A DNA stretch of 64,000 nt, taken from Nocardia colli (lineage in GTDB: Bacteria > Actinomycetota > Actinomycetes > Mycobacteriales > Mycobacteriaceae). Under the pieces are notes generated by a model, which was given only the letters and a program-made list of their open reading frames with translations, was not told the origin of the DNA and did not search any database. The translations under genes and the position numbers were made by a program. The DNA is taken from NCBI RefSeq assembly GCF_008704205.1, contig NZ_VXLC01000032.1, positions 29,185-93,184 on the forward strand. The letters run 5' to 3'. Shown here in pieces: positions 32,226-40,225 of the stretch (its first letter is position 1; each line of letters opens with the position of its first letter).

Positions 32226-33713
32226 ATGGACATTCGATCGATCGCTGCCAGGCTCGCTGCCTGGGCATACGACACCTACCGCGTCGATCTGCCTGGTCCG
32301 GTCACCGCCCGCGTCGCCGCGGCGATGCTCGACACCACCGGGTGTCTGCTCGCCGGCCTGGACAGCGCCCCGGCCGCCGCGGTCGCGGCATACGTGACCG
32401 AAACACATCCCGGCGGTTTGTTCGCAACGCTGCCCACGGACCGTGTCGCACTTGTTCTCGGAACAGCCGCGCACGCACACGATTTCGACGACGCGCATCT
32501 TCCCACACTGGTACATCCCAGCACCGTGGCTGTTCCCACCGCCCTCGCCCATGCCAGGATCGACGGTCTCTCCGGTGCGCAGCTCGTCCGGGCAGTAGCC
32601 ATCGGCTCCGAGATCAGCATCCGCATCGGTTTGGCCGCCGTGCAAGACGGCTCCGGAGACTCCATTCTGTTCGATCGCGGCCTGCACATGACCTCGGTCT
32701 GTGGCACCGTCGGTGCCGCGGTTACTGCCGGTCTACTGCGTGGATTGAGCTCCGGCCAACTGGCACACGCGATTACCTCAGCCATGAGCTTTTCCTCGGG
32801 TCTGCTGGAAAGCAATCGCGTCGGCGGCACCGTCAAACCGGTCCACGCGGGGTGGGCTGCCGCAGCCGGTACCACCGCCGCAGGGCTGGCCGGCCACGGA
32901 CTCAGCGGTGCACCGACCGCGTTCGAGGGACGGTTCGGATTCGCGCGCGCGTTCATCGGTGCCGCCGCGAACCTCGATGCGGTCACCCAGCAGCTCGGTG
33001 ACCACTGGCATTACTTGTCCACCGGCGTCAAACCATTTCCGACCAACGGATTCACCCATCCCGGCATCGACACCGCCTTGCAGCTACGAGCCGCGGGTGT
33101 CGCCGCCGGACAGATCGTCGAGGTCGAACTGGCACTCGCGGCACCCACTTTACGTGCTGTCGCAGATCCACCCGCGGACAAAGCCGAGCCTGCCAGCGGA
33201 TACTCAGCGCGCTTCTCCGCGCCGTTCACGTTCGCCGTCGCATTGCACGGTGGGGGAGGTCTAGGGGTGGCGCTCAACGACTTCACCGACGACATCATCG
33301 ACAATCCCGAAATACTTGCCCTCGCACATCGCATAACGTGCACGGCCGGCGATCGCGAGACCAAACGGTTCCCTGACCACCTGGGCTGTACCGCTCGAGC
33401 ACTGCTCACCGACGGAACGACCCGGACGATATCCGTCGAGGATTCTCTCGGCTCGCCCGCGCGGCCATTGCGTCCCGATCAGATCCGCGAGAAATTCGAC
33501 TCCAATGCCGCACACCTCGCTGATCCTCGCCACCTACGCGAGCAGCTGGTAACAGTGCCCGCACTCCCGAATGCGCTCGACCTGTTCACCGCCCTCAGCA
33601 CGGTCATCGCGACAGCGTCGGAACAAAACACCCCTGCACCAGTCGCCGATGGCGATCTCGCGACGAGGACTCCCCGTGCACAACATCGAAACACCCAGCG
33701 ACCCACACCCTGA
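32226..33713 (+). CDS. MmgE/PrpD family protein
   Basis: 495-residue MmgE/PrpD fold: MLDTTGCLLAGLDSAP, LGTAAHAHDFDDAHLPTLVHP, AVAIGSEISIRIGLA, GGTVKPVHAGWAAAAG and LSTGVKPFPTNGFTHPGID. Characterised members include 2-methylcitrate dehydratase, cis-aconitate decarboxylase and iminodisuccinate epimerase, so hydration/dehydration or decarboxylation of a polycarboxylate is plausible. It starts directly after the hydrolase. Its 3' end overlaps the start of the MFS gene by 38 nt. Confidence 0.9.
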   Translation: MDIRSIAARLAAWAYDTYRVDLPGPVTARVAAAMLDTTGCLLAGLDSAPAAAVAAYVTETHPGGLFATLPTDRVALVLGTAAHAHDFDDAHLPTLVHPSTVAVPTALAHARIDGLSGAQLVRAVAIGSEISIRIGLAAVQDGSGDSILFDRGLHMTSVCGTVGAAVTAGLLRGLSSGQLAHAITSAMSFSSGLLESNRVGGTVKPVHAGWAAAAGTTAAGLAGHGLSGAPTAFEGRFGFARAFIGAAANLDAVTQQLGDHWHYLSTGVKPFPTNGFTHPGIDTALQLRAAGVAAGQIVEVELALAAPTLRAVADPPADKAEPASGYSARFSAPFTFAVALHGGGGLGVALNDFTDDIIDNPEILALAHRITCTAGDRETKRFPDHLGCTARALLTDGTTRTISVEDSLGSPARPLRPDQIREKFDSNAAHLADPRHLREQLVTVPALPNALDLFTALSTVIATASEQNTPAPVADGDLATRTPRAQHRNTQRPTP

Positions 33714-34965
33714 ACCTCGCACGCCCGGCTTGCCTGCGGGCCCCTGGTATCGCCAGGTCAGCCGGACCGGCTGGCAGGCTCTTACCGTCGCCGGTTTCGC
33801 GTGGACCTTCGAAGTCTTCGACGTCGTCACGCTCGCGCTGACCATTCCCGCGCTCATCCATGACTTCGGCTCCAGCAAAGCACAACTGGGTTCGGTCGCC
33901 ACCGTCCAAGCCGTCGGCCTGATCATCGGGGGCATCGCCGGGGGATGGATCGCGGAGCGGATCGGCCGGACCAAGGCCCTGAGCTACGCTGTCGCCCTGT
34001 ACGCGGTGCTCACCGGGCTGACCGCGCTCGCGCCCTCGCTCGAATGGGTTGCCGCGCTCCGCTTTTCGGCGGGACTCGGCATGGGCGCCACCTGGTCGGC
34101 AGGTGCACCCCTGGTGGCCGAAACTTGGCCTGCCGCTCACCGCGGTAAGGGGGGCGCGCTCATGCAGGGCGGCATCCCGATAGGAAATCTGCTGGCACTG
34201 GCCGCCGTCGCCGTTGTCGACCACCTCGCCGGCGGACTCGATGACGGCGGCTGGCGATGGATGTTCGCCCTCGGTGCCCTGCCCTTGATCCTCGCGGTCT
34301 ACGTCCGGATCACTACCGCAGAATCCCCCCTCTGGGTGAGCCGGAAGCCGGCGGATCGGCAACACATGGTCCGCACCCTGCTTCGTCGAGACCGAGGTCC
34401 ACTTCTGCTGACCCTTGCCTTCACCTTCTGCCTGCAGTACTTGTTCTGGGCCGTGGCGACATTCCTGCCGACCTACCTGCAAGAGATCGATCACCTGACA
34501 CTCGGGAAGTCGCTGGTTTTCCTGATAGTTCAGCAGCTGGGCGCAATCCTCGGGTTCATCGGCTTCGGCGCCGTCGCCGACCGCTGGGGGCGCAAACCCA
34601 CCTTTCTCACTTATCTCGCGGTTTCCGTGTTCGCCATCGGACTCCTGATCACCGTAGCCGCACACCCGCTGGTGCTGGGCGCCGCCTTCTTGGCCGGCAT
34701 CGGGGTCAGTGGTGTATCCGCCGGCATCATCCCGTGGACCGCCGAAATGATGTATCGCTCACCCGTCCGAGCACTGGCCATGGGGTTCACCTATAACGGC
34801 GGCCGAGTCGGCGGTGCCATCGCGCCATTCATCGTCGGCGCGCTAGCGGTCAGCACCACCGGTTTCCGGCTCGGACTCGGCACCGCAATCGTCGCCGCAA
34901 TCGGAGCCATGGTGTTGATGGGCGTTTCCCGCGAAACGAAGGGCAAGGATCTCGTCCATCAATAG
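33676..34965 (+). CDS. MFS transporter, carboxylate uptake candidate
   Basis: 429-residue major facilitator with 12 hydrophobic spans. It belongs to the aromatic-acid/metabolite:H+ symporter-like group: WTFEVFDVVTLALTIPALI in TM1, GGWIAERIGRTKALSYAVAL loop 2-3 motif, FGAVADRWGRKPTFL in the second half and RALAMGFTYNGGRVGG in TM11. The GTG at 33676 with GAGGAC upstream is preferred to ATG 33649. It closes the catabolic operon and probably imports its substrate. Confidence 0.88.
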   Translation: MHNIETPSDPHPEPRTPGLPAGPWYRQVSRTGWQALTVAGFAWTFEVFDVVTLALTIPALIHDFGSSKAQLGSVATVQAVGLIIGGIAGGWIAERIGRTKALSYAVALYAVLTGLTALAPSLEWVAALRFSAGLGMGATWSAGAPLVAETWPAAHRGKGGALMQGGIPIGNLLALAAVAVVDHLAGGLDDGGWRWMFALGALPLILAVYVRITTAESPLWVSRKPADRQHMVRTLLRRDRGPLLLTLAFTFCLQYLFWAVATFLPTYLQEIDHLTLGKSLVFLIVQQLGAILGFIGFGAVADRWGRKPTFLTYLAVSVFAIGLLITVAAHPLVLGAAFLAGIGVSGVSAGIIPWTAEMMYRSPVRALAMGFTYNGGRVGGAIAPFIVGALAVSTTGFRLGLGTAIVAAIGAMVLMGVSRETKGKDLVHQ

Positions 34966-35082
34966 ACGCCGCTGTCACCGGCACCGAACAAGTCACTGAG
35001 GTTACCGCGGTGGAGCTGCAGGGCCGCTCGAGCTTGCGCGGCGGTGATCTCGGCCAGACCTGGAGTAGATACTGCTGCGGGG

Positions 35083-36345
35083 TCAGGCCGTATCGAGGGC
35101 GCGGCGTCCCGTAACCGGTCCCCAGATACCGATCAGGGTGACCATCGCAAGGAGCGCGACGGCGATCACCGAGAAGACGAGTGCGGGACCGTTCGGACGG
35201 TCGAGCAGCGGTAATAGGAAGAAGGGTAGTAGTGCGGTGCTGACTTTGGACAGCGAGTACGTCGCGCCGGAGGCGGTACCGCGGACCGCGGTGGGGAAGG
35301 ATTCCGGGAGGTAGGTATGAATCGCATCCGAGAAGACATTGCTGGTGAGGGTGAACAACCCGCCGGAGAGCAGGATCAGCGGAACGCCGGTGGCGAAGCC
35401 GAATATCAATCCGAGCAAGGCCATCAGCGAGGCGGTCCCCATCACCAGATGTTTTCGTTCGAACCGCTCCATGAGCGGAATGGCCAGTAGCGAACCGAGC
35501 GGATAGCCGAGATAGGCAATGGTCAAGTACCGCAGCGCGGTAACCACCTCGAAGCCCTTGCGGTCCAGCACGAGCACGACCAGCGCGCCGAAACCGTAGT
35601 AGCCGAACACCTCGAGAATCATCACCGCGGAGAACAGGCTGGTGCGTGCGCGATAGGGAGGCCGCATGATCGCACGGAACGGAAGGACGTCGGCCTTTTT
35701 CCCCTGTCGCGCCAGCCAGTGCGGCGACTCCGGCATGCTCCGACGCGCCACGACCACGACCGCGGCGCCGAGGCCGCCGATCACGAACAACCAGCGCCAG
35801 CCGTCGATCCCGAAGGGCCGCAACGGAACCAGCCATCTCGCCAGGAAACCGACGGTGGGCACGGCGCAGAAGCCGATCGTATACGCCATGGCGATCATGC
35901 GGCCACGCACCTGCGGCGGAACGACTTCGGACAGATAGGTGTCGGAAACGGTCATCTCCGCACCGATCCCGAGTCCGGCGAGAACCCGCGTCGCCATCAG
36001 AAAGGCGATGTTCGGGCTGAACGCGCCGAGCAGGGTGAACCCGGAGTACAACGCGATATTCACCATGAACATGCGCCGCCGCCCGAACACGTCCGACAAC
36101 CGGCCGATCACCAGCGCACCGAGGAACTGTCCCGCGAAGGCCGATCCCACGATGCCGCTGAGCTGGAATACGGACAGCCGCATTTCCTGCTTCAGCACTC
36201 CGGTGACGGTCCCGGCGAGGAAGAGCTCGTAGAGGTCGAAAAATAGCCCCGCACCGACCAGAACGACCAGTTTACGATGAATAGGGCGAACCGGTAATTC
36301 GTCGAGCCGCGGCTGTTCGCGCCCGACATCGGAAGCGGTTGTCAT
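35083..36345 (-). CDS. MFS transporter, sugar/metabolite porter-like
   Basis: 420-residue major facilitator with 12 spans: VLVGAGLFFDLYELFLAGTV (TM1), IGRLSDVFGRRRMFMVNIAL (loop 2-3), PQVRGRMIAMAYTIGF, PESPHWLARQGKKADV (the PESPRW motif of sugar-porter-like members) and PTAVRGTASGATYSLSK. Substrate is unknown. It converges on the CoA operon's own MFS gene and is otherwise isolated. The ATG at 36345 has no strong ribosome site. Confidence 0.87.
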   Translation of the reverse strand: MTTASDVGREQPRLDELPVRPIHRKLVVLVGAGLFFDLYELFLAGTVTGVLKQEMRLSVFQLSGIVGSAFAGQFLGALVIGRLSDVFGRRRMFMVNIALYSGFTLLGAFSPNIAFLMATRVLAGLGIGAEMTVSDTYLSEVVPPQVRGRMIAMAYTIGFCAVPTVGFLARWLVPLRPFGIDGWRWLFVIGGLGAAVVVVARRSMPESPHWLARQGKKADVLPFRAIMRPPYRARTSLFSAVMILEVFGYYGFGALVVLVLDRKGFEVVTALRYLTIAYLGYPLGSLLAIPLMERFERKHLVMGTASLMALLGLIFGFATGVPLILLSGGLFTLTSNVFSDAIHTYLPESFPTAVRGTASGATYSLSKVSTALLPFFLLPLLDRPNGPALVFSVIAVALLAMVTLIGIWGPVTGRRALDTA

Positions 36346-36468
36346 CCTGGCAGATTGAGGGTGCCCTGCCGCACGTCGCAACGTGGCCCTTGCCAATCAT
36401 GGGAAGGGGCAAGGGTACGCCTGGGTTTCAGCCGTTTGTACGAAGATGGCGCAGGAGGCTGGCGTCCG

Positions 36469-36494
36469 CATCCGTGCACGACATCCGTGCACGA
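36469..36494 (+). repeat. 13-bp tandem duplication
   Basis: CATCCGTGCACGA is present twice head to tail at 36469-36481 and 36482-36494, exactly where homology of the downstream acyl-CoA dehydrogenase remnant begins. Confidence 0.7.
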
Positions 36495-36693
36495 CGCCCA
36501 GTTCGGCGCCCGGCGCGTCGTCGAGGATCTCGCGACCGCATTCAGCGCGAGCCTGCTGGTCCGCTACTCGATCCCGGCCGTCGCCGACGCCTACTGTGCG
36601 GCCCGCCTGGGCGAGGACCGCGGCCTGTGCTACGGCACACTGCCCGCTGGGATCGACGCCAAAGCCATCATCGACCGGTCGCTGCCGGCGTGA
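36481..36693 (+). pseudogene. C-terminal remnant of an acyl-CoA dehydrogenase (AidB-like)
   Basis: About 70 codons read TSVHDAQFGARRVVEDLATA then FSASLLVRYSIPAVADAYCA, RLGEDRGLCYGTLPAGIDAK and AIIDRSLPA. This is the last helical segment of AidB-like acyl-CoA dehydrogenases (usual ending AFGTLPAGVDTxAIIxR). The flavin- and substrate-binding domains are absent and the sequence upstream (36355-36480) is unrelated, so it is a truncated leftover. Confidence 0.6.
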
Positions 36694-36733
36694 GTGTCGT
36701 CGTATGGGTGCGCGGTTTAACCGGCCGTAAGCG

Positions 36734-38200
36734 TCACTGTTGCTTCCGTAGTCCGCGCAGAATCTTTCCCTCGGTGCTGAGATATCCGGTGTCGTAGTCG
36801 AATCGAGGAGTCCCGGAGAAGGTCAAGTACAGCCATTTGAAGTTCTCGGCGAAGAGATAGGCCGGGCATCGGTCTCCGCGAACCATCGGCTGCTGGGTCA
36901 TGTCGGTGACGATGGTGTATCCGTTCGGCACTCGATGGTAGGTATTCAAGTTCTGGAAATACCTCCAGGCCGCATCGCGATAGTACGGATCACCCGTGTG
37001 CCGATAAAGGTCGTATGCGCAGTTAGCGTATTCGGGAAAGAGGTGGTTAGCCGGGTCGAGGACCGTAAGATCGAGATAATCAATTGTGTTCGGGATGATC
37101 GCGTAGGCGTCGAGGACAGCCGTCCACGATCGGAAGTAGTCTGCCGCAAGGAGCGTATCGTCGCTCGGGCAGAAGACGCTGACAGCGAGTTCGGACTGTC
37201 GGCGATTCCGAAGCTCGCCGGTATGCATGTCGACATTTCTGAACCACAGCGACCCATTGATGCGTTCGACCTGAGACCGTCTGATCGCCGCGTCGAAGAT
37301 CCAGAACCACGCCAGGCAATCCGGATCGCCGAACATGGCCCAAGCGCCCCACAGGTATTCGTAGAACGAGTCGACCGGCGGTTCGGGCGCTGTACTGGTC
37401 GTGTCAGTCCATTCTCCGGTTTCGATATTTATGGACGTGCCGAGCAGATCAAGCCCGGAACGCCGATCGATGACCGCCTGATAGGAGCGCTTGGCCGCAC
37501 GGTAATACTTCGGATCGCCGGTCAACTCCGACAACACGCCGAATTCGAGGATGTTGGTACCGATCCCCGCCAGCGACCCGGTATCGCCGGAAACCTTTCC
37601 CGTGCGCAGATTGACGAATGAATAGGGTATACCCGTCGGCGACAGGGTAAAGGCAGGCAACAGGCGGTCGGCCAGGTCCCGGACTGCATCGAGCATGCGC
37701 TGACTTCCGGTCGCGAAATAGCCGGCGAGTAGGCCACCGACCAGCCGGATGATCGATTCGAAGACAAAAAAGTCTGCATCGATGTCGAAATCGAGATTCT
37801 GCTCGAGCCAAGCTGTCGACAGCGCGACCTCGTCGTCGAGCCCCATGACATAGAGCGTGTCGAGCGCTTCGATGATCGATAGACCGACCGGATGCTCGTC
37901 GGCGAAGAACTCCGCATAGCCGCCGGACACCGGCAGCACTTCGTCGTGTCCCCATGCCAGCCGCTTGTAGCCGTTCCATGCGTGCAGGAATTCAGCACGA
38001 ATCGCTTCGGCCTTTTCCGGCTCGGGTGGACCGACGCGAGCCGTGGCAGCAACGTGCGGTGCGCCGAGGCCCGATACCGGCACGGCATGGACCGGCGGCG
38101 CTAGTACAGCGGCAATCGGCACTCCAGCAGCGAGCCACGCCATCGCTCTACGGCGAGACAGCTGTGTCGGAGAAGCCGCTGTCCTGATCCTGCTCGTCAT
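36734..38200 (-). CDS. GH47 alpha-1,2-mannosidase, Tat-exported
   Basis: 488-residue class I alpha-mannosidase. The Tat-like signal contains SRRRAMAWLAAGVPIAA with cleavage near VHA. The mature part has FLHAWNGYKRLAWGHDEVLP, LDTLYVMGLDDEVALSTAWL, VFESIIRLVGGLLAGYFATG (catalytic Glu), TGIPYSFVNLRTG, SLAGIGTNILEFGVLSELTG, DSFYEYLWGAW (catalytic Asp), LFPEYANCAYDLYRHTGD (catalytic Glu) and a final LSTEGK that supplies the calcium-binding Thr. All GH47 landmarks are therefore present. GH47 is mostly eukaryotic and rare in bacteria. It would trim alpha-1,2-mannose from mannans, lipoglycans or fungal/host glycans. The ATG has TGGAG 8-9 nt upstream. Confidence 0.9.
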   Translation of the reverse strand: MTSRIRTAASPTQLSRRRAMAWLAAGVPIAAVLAPPVHAVPVSGLGAPHVAATARVGPPEPEKAEAIRAEFLHAWNGYKRLAWGHDEVLPVSGGYAEFFADEHPVGLSIIEALDTLYVMGLDDEVALSTAWLEQNLDFDIDADFFVFESIIRLVGGLLAGYFATGSQRMLDAVRDLADRLLPAFTLSPTGIPYSFVNLRTGKVSGDTGSLAGIGTNILEFGVLSELTGDPKYYRAAKRSYQAVIDRRSGLDLLGTSINIETGEWTDTTSTAPEPPVDSFYEYLWGAWAMFGDPDCLAWFWIFDAAIRRSQVERINGSLWFRNVDMHTGELRNRRQSELAVSVFCPSDDTLLAADYFRSWTAVLDAYAIIPNTIDYLDLTVLDPANHLFPEYANCAYDLYRHTGDPYYRDAAWRYFQNLNTYHRVPNGYTIVTDMTQQPMVRGDRCPAYLFAENFKWLYLTFSGTPRFDYDTGYLSTEGKILRGLRKQQ

Positions 38201-38706
38201 CCGTCGCGCTCCATATCGTGTGGTCGAAGAGGTGCTGCCAGTTGCTGACACGATCTTGTACAGCTGGCTAGGCGCTACGCGGACAACGAAATTCGTGCGC
38301 AGTCGACTCGGTGCCGTCGATCTGCCGCACCATGCGTGGCCGAAGGGCAGCCTGTCAGGTGTGGATGGGACCGGTCCCACGCGGCTCGCGAGTTCCGCCA
38401 GGCCACTCCACACCCCGAGTTCATCCGGCGGAGGCAAGTTTTGCGCCGGCCCGATTCACGATGCTGATTCTCGAGGCAACCTGCTCGCAAGACCCAGACG
38501 CGGCTCGGCGGAGTAGCGCTTTGCTCGAATCGGCTGGATTATCGGCTGGATCACCTTTCGGTGCAATTCGGTTATCGCCCGAATTCAGCGTTTACTGCCC
38601 TTAGCGTGTTCCTCCGCATGGGAACATCCGACAGTACCCCGACTCGGCGCGACGCTTGTCGGCGAATGTGATAGGCAACACCGGCGAGTCGTGGGATACT
38701 TCTGTC
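38201..38706. other. 506-nt divergent intergenic region
   Basis: Space between the GH47 gene and the GyrB-like ATPase gene, which are divergent. It holds copy 3 of the GGGACCGGTCCC palindrome (38367). No open frame within it has recognisable homology. Both promoters must lie here but no convincing -35/-10 pair was picked out. Confidence 0.5.
38367..38378. repeat. GGGACCGGTCCC palindrome, copy 3
   Basis: Third copy, in the divergent space upstream of the GH47 mannosidase; here the palindrome extends by one base on each side (T...A). Confidence 0.7.
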
Positions 38707-39381
38707 GTGAATGGGCCGAGGTCTACGTGGCGGAATACGACGCATGACTGGACCACGGAGGTGGACGTCGATCACTTGCAGTGCATCCGGCGGAATCCAG
38801 AAACAATGGCGCCCAGCGGTACTCGGCACATGATTCTGGAAGTCGTTGCCTATGCGGCGGAGGAAGCCGAGTGCAACGGCGGAGGACGGTGTCTCCTCGT
38901 CTCGCACCCTGATGGTTCGGTATCGGTGTCGGACAACGGCAGGGGCACCGACACTCGGATCGACGACCAGGGCCGATATGTGCGCAAGCCGATCATGGCG
39001 TCGAAGGACCTGCGCTTTTTCGACTTTCCTGATGCCCAATCGCTGCCTGATGGACACCCACGTCGCGGGATATCCGTCGTGGCGGCCCTGAGCAGATGGC
39101 TGATTCACACCAATCGCCGCGGTGACATGGCCTGGAGCCAGCGCTACGAGCACGGCATACCGGTGACCGATCTGGTCCGCGTTGCCTCGGACGGTTCGAC
39201 TGGGACCACGGTCCACTTCCTCCCGGACACCGAGTTGGTCCCGGTAGCTGCACTCCACGCGGGCGAGCTGTTGCGGCTCGCCTCCTTCTGGCCGCACTTG
39301 TCCGTTGAGGTCGACGTCGGATCCGGGGTGGACGGGTCCGTGGACCTGGGCCTCGACGCGGCCGTCGAGCCCCTGGACTGA
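38707..39381 (+). CDS. Stand-alone GyrB-like GHKL ATPase domain
   Basis: 224-residue protein consisting only of a type IIA topoisomerase-like ATP-binding domain. Visible: HLQCIRRNPETMAPSGTRHM (the GyrB start region), LEVVAYAAEEAECNGGGRCL (N-box region, with Ala-Glu-Glu-Ala where GyrB has VDNSIDE), VSVSDNGRGTDTR (G1 box), DGHPRRGISVVAALSRWLIH and TVHFLPDTELV. The transducer, Toprim and C-terminal domains are absent. N-box and loop changes make ATP turnover uncertain. The GTG at 38707 is the best start; function is unknown, possibly a gyrase-interacting or decayed paralogue. Confidence 0.7.
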   Translation: MNGPRSTWRNTTHDWTTEVDVDHLQCIRRNPETMAPSGTRHMILEVVAYAAEEAECNGGGRCLLVSHPDGSVSVSDNGRGTDTRIDDQGRYVRKPIMASKDLRFFDFPDAQSLPDGHPRRGISVVAALSRWLIHTNRRGDMAWSQRYEHGIPVTDLVRVASDGSTGTTVHFLPDTELVPVAALHAGELLRLASFWPHLSVEVDVGSGVDGSVDLGLDAAVEPLD

Positions 39382-39403
39382 GGCTGACCCCGGCGGCGGA
39401 CGA

Positions 39404-40225
39404 CTATGCCGACGGAAGCTGCTCGCCCTGGACCACTTCGATGTCGAGGTCGATCTTGACCGTGGTGCCGACGGCGGCGACACCGGCCCGTACCATCGCG
39501 TTGTAGTCGATAGCGAAATCGTTGCGGTGCAACAGGGTTTCGGCATGGAAGGCCGCCCTGACCCCGCCCCACAGGTCGGGACCGTAACCACCGTAGGTGA
39601 CGTCCATCTCGATCGGGCGGACTTGCCCGTGCAGAGTGAGTTCGCCGGCCATCACCCAGGTATCGCCACCCGTGCGGCGAAACCCCTTGGCGGCGAAGCC
39701 GATCACCGGATAACGCTCGGCATCGAGGAATTCCGCCGAACGCAGGTGATCATCGCGCATACCGATCCCGGTATCGATGCTGCCGGTCTTGATCTCGGCG
39801 AATCCTGTCGATCTGTCGAAATTCGCGGCGATGGTCAGTGACCCGCCGACTTCGGCGAAGCGAGCCTTGATGCTGGCGATACCCAGGTGTCGCGCCGTAA
39901 CCATCACTGTCGAATGCACCGGATCGATCGTCCACGGCCCGGCCGGCGGAGTGGCGATCGCGCCCGCTTCCAGGGCCAGAACGATGTCGACCAGCCCGCC
40001 GGAGCCGTCTGCGGCAGCCCGAGTCACCTGAGCCACCGGCCGGAATCCGGGCGCGGTGACCACCGCGGTGTGCGTGCCCGGGGGGAGCGGTTGGGTGGCC
40101 GCGGTCCCGGTCGCGTCGGCGACCGCACGGGCGAGCTGACGTCCGCCCAGGTCGGTCACCGTCAGTACTGCCTCGGCTACTGGCCAGCCCTCGGTGGTGA
40201 GGATGCGGGCCGTCAAACCGTTCAT
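39404..40225 (-). CDS. YceI-family protein with N-terminal carboxypeptidase-regulatory-like domain
   Basis: 273 residues. About 1-85 form a small beta-sandwich of the carboxypeptidase regulatory type (LTARILTTEGWPVAEAVLTV, TQPLPPGTHTAVVTAPGF). About 95-270 are a YceI lipocalin-like domain (WTIDPVHSTVMVTARHLGIA, MRDDHLRSAEFLDAERYPVI, GELTLHGQVRPIEMDV, NDFAIDYNAMV) that in relatives binds isoprenoids or amphiphiles. No signal peptide is visible, which is unusual for YceI. The start overlaps the MFS gene stop by 4 nt, so exporter and binding protein are made together. Confidence 0.88.
   Translation of the reverse strand: MNGLTARILTTEGWPVAEAVLTVTDLGGRQLARAVADATGTAATQPLPPGTHTAVVTAPGFRPVAQVTRAAADGSGGLVDIVLALEAGAIATPPAGPWTIDPVHSTVMVTARHLGIASIKARFAEVGGSLTIAANFDRSTGFAEIKTGSIDTGIGMRDDHLRSAEFLDAERYPVIGFAAKGFRRTGGDTWVMAGELTLHGQVRPIEMDVTYGGYGPDLWGGVRAAFHAETLLHRNDFAIDYNAMVRAGVAAVGTTVKIDLDIEVVQGEQLPSA

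Noticed and set aside
34966..35082. Minus-strand frame reading PGLAEITAAQARAALQLHRG between two MFS genes
   Set aside because: Looks faintly protein-like but has no start or family match; too short to call even as a remnant.
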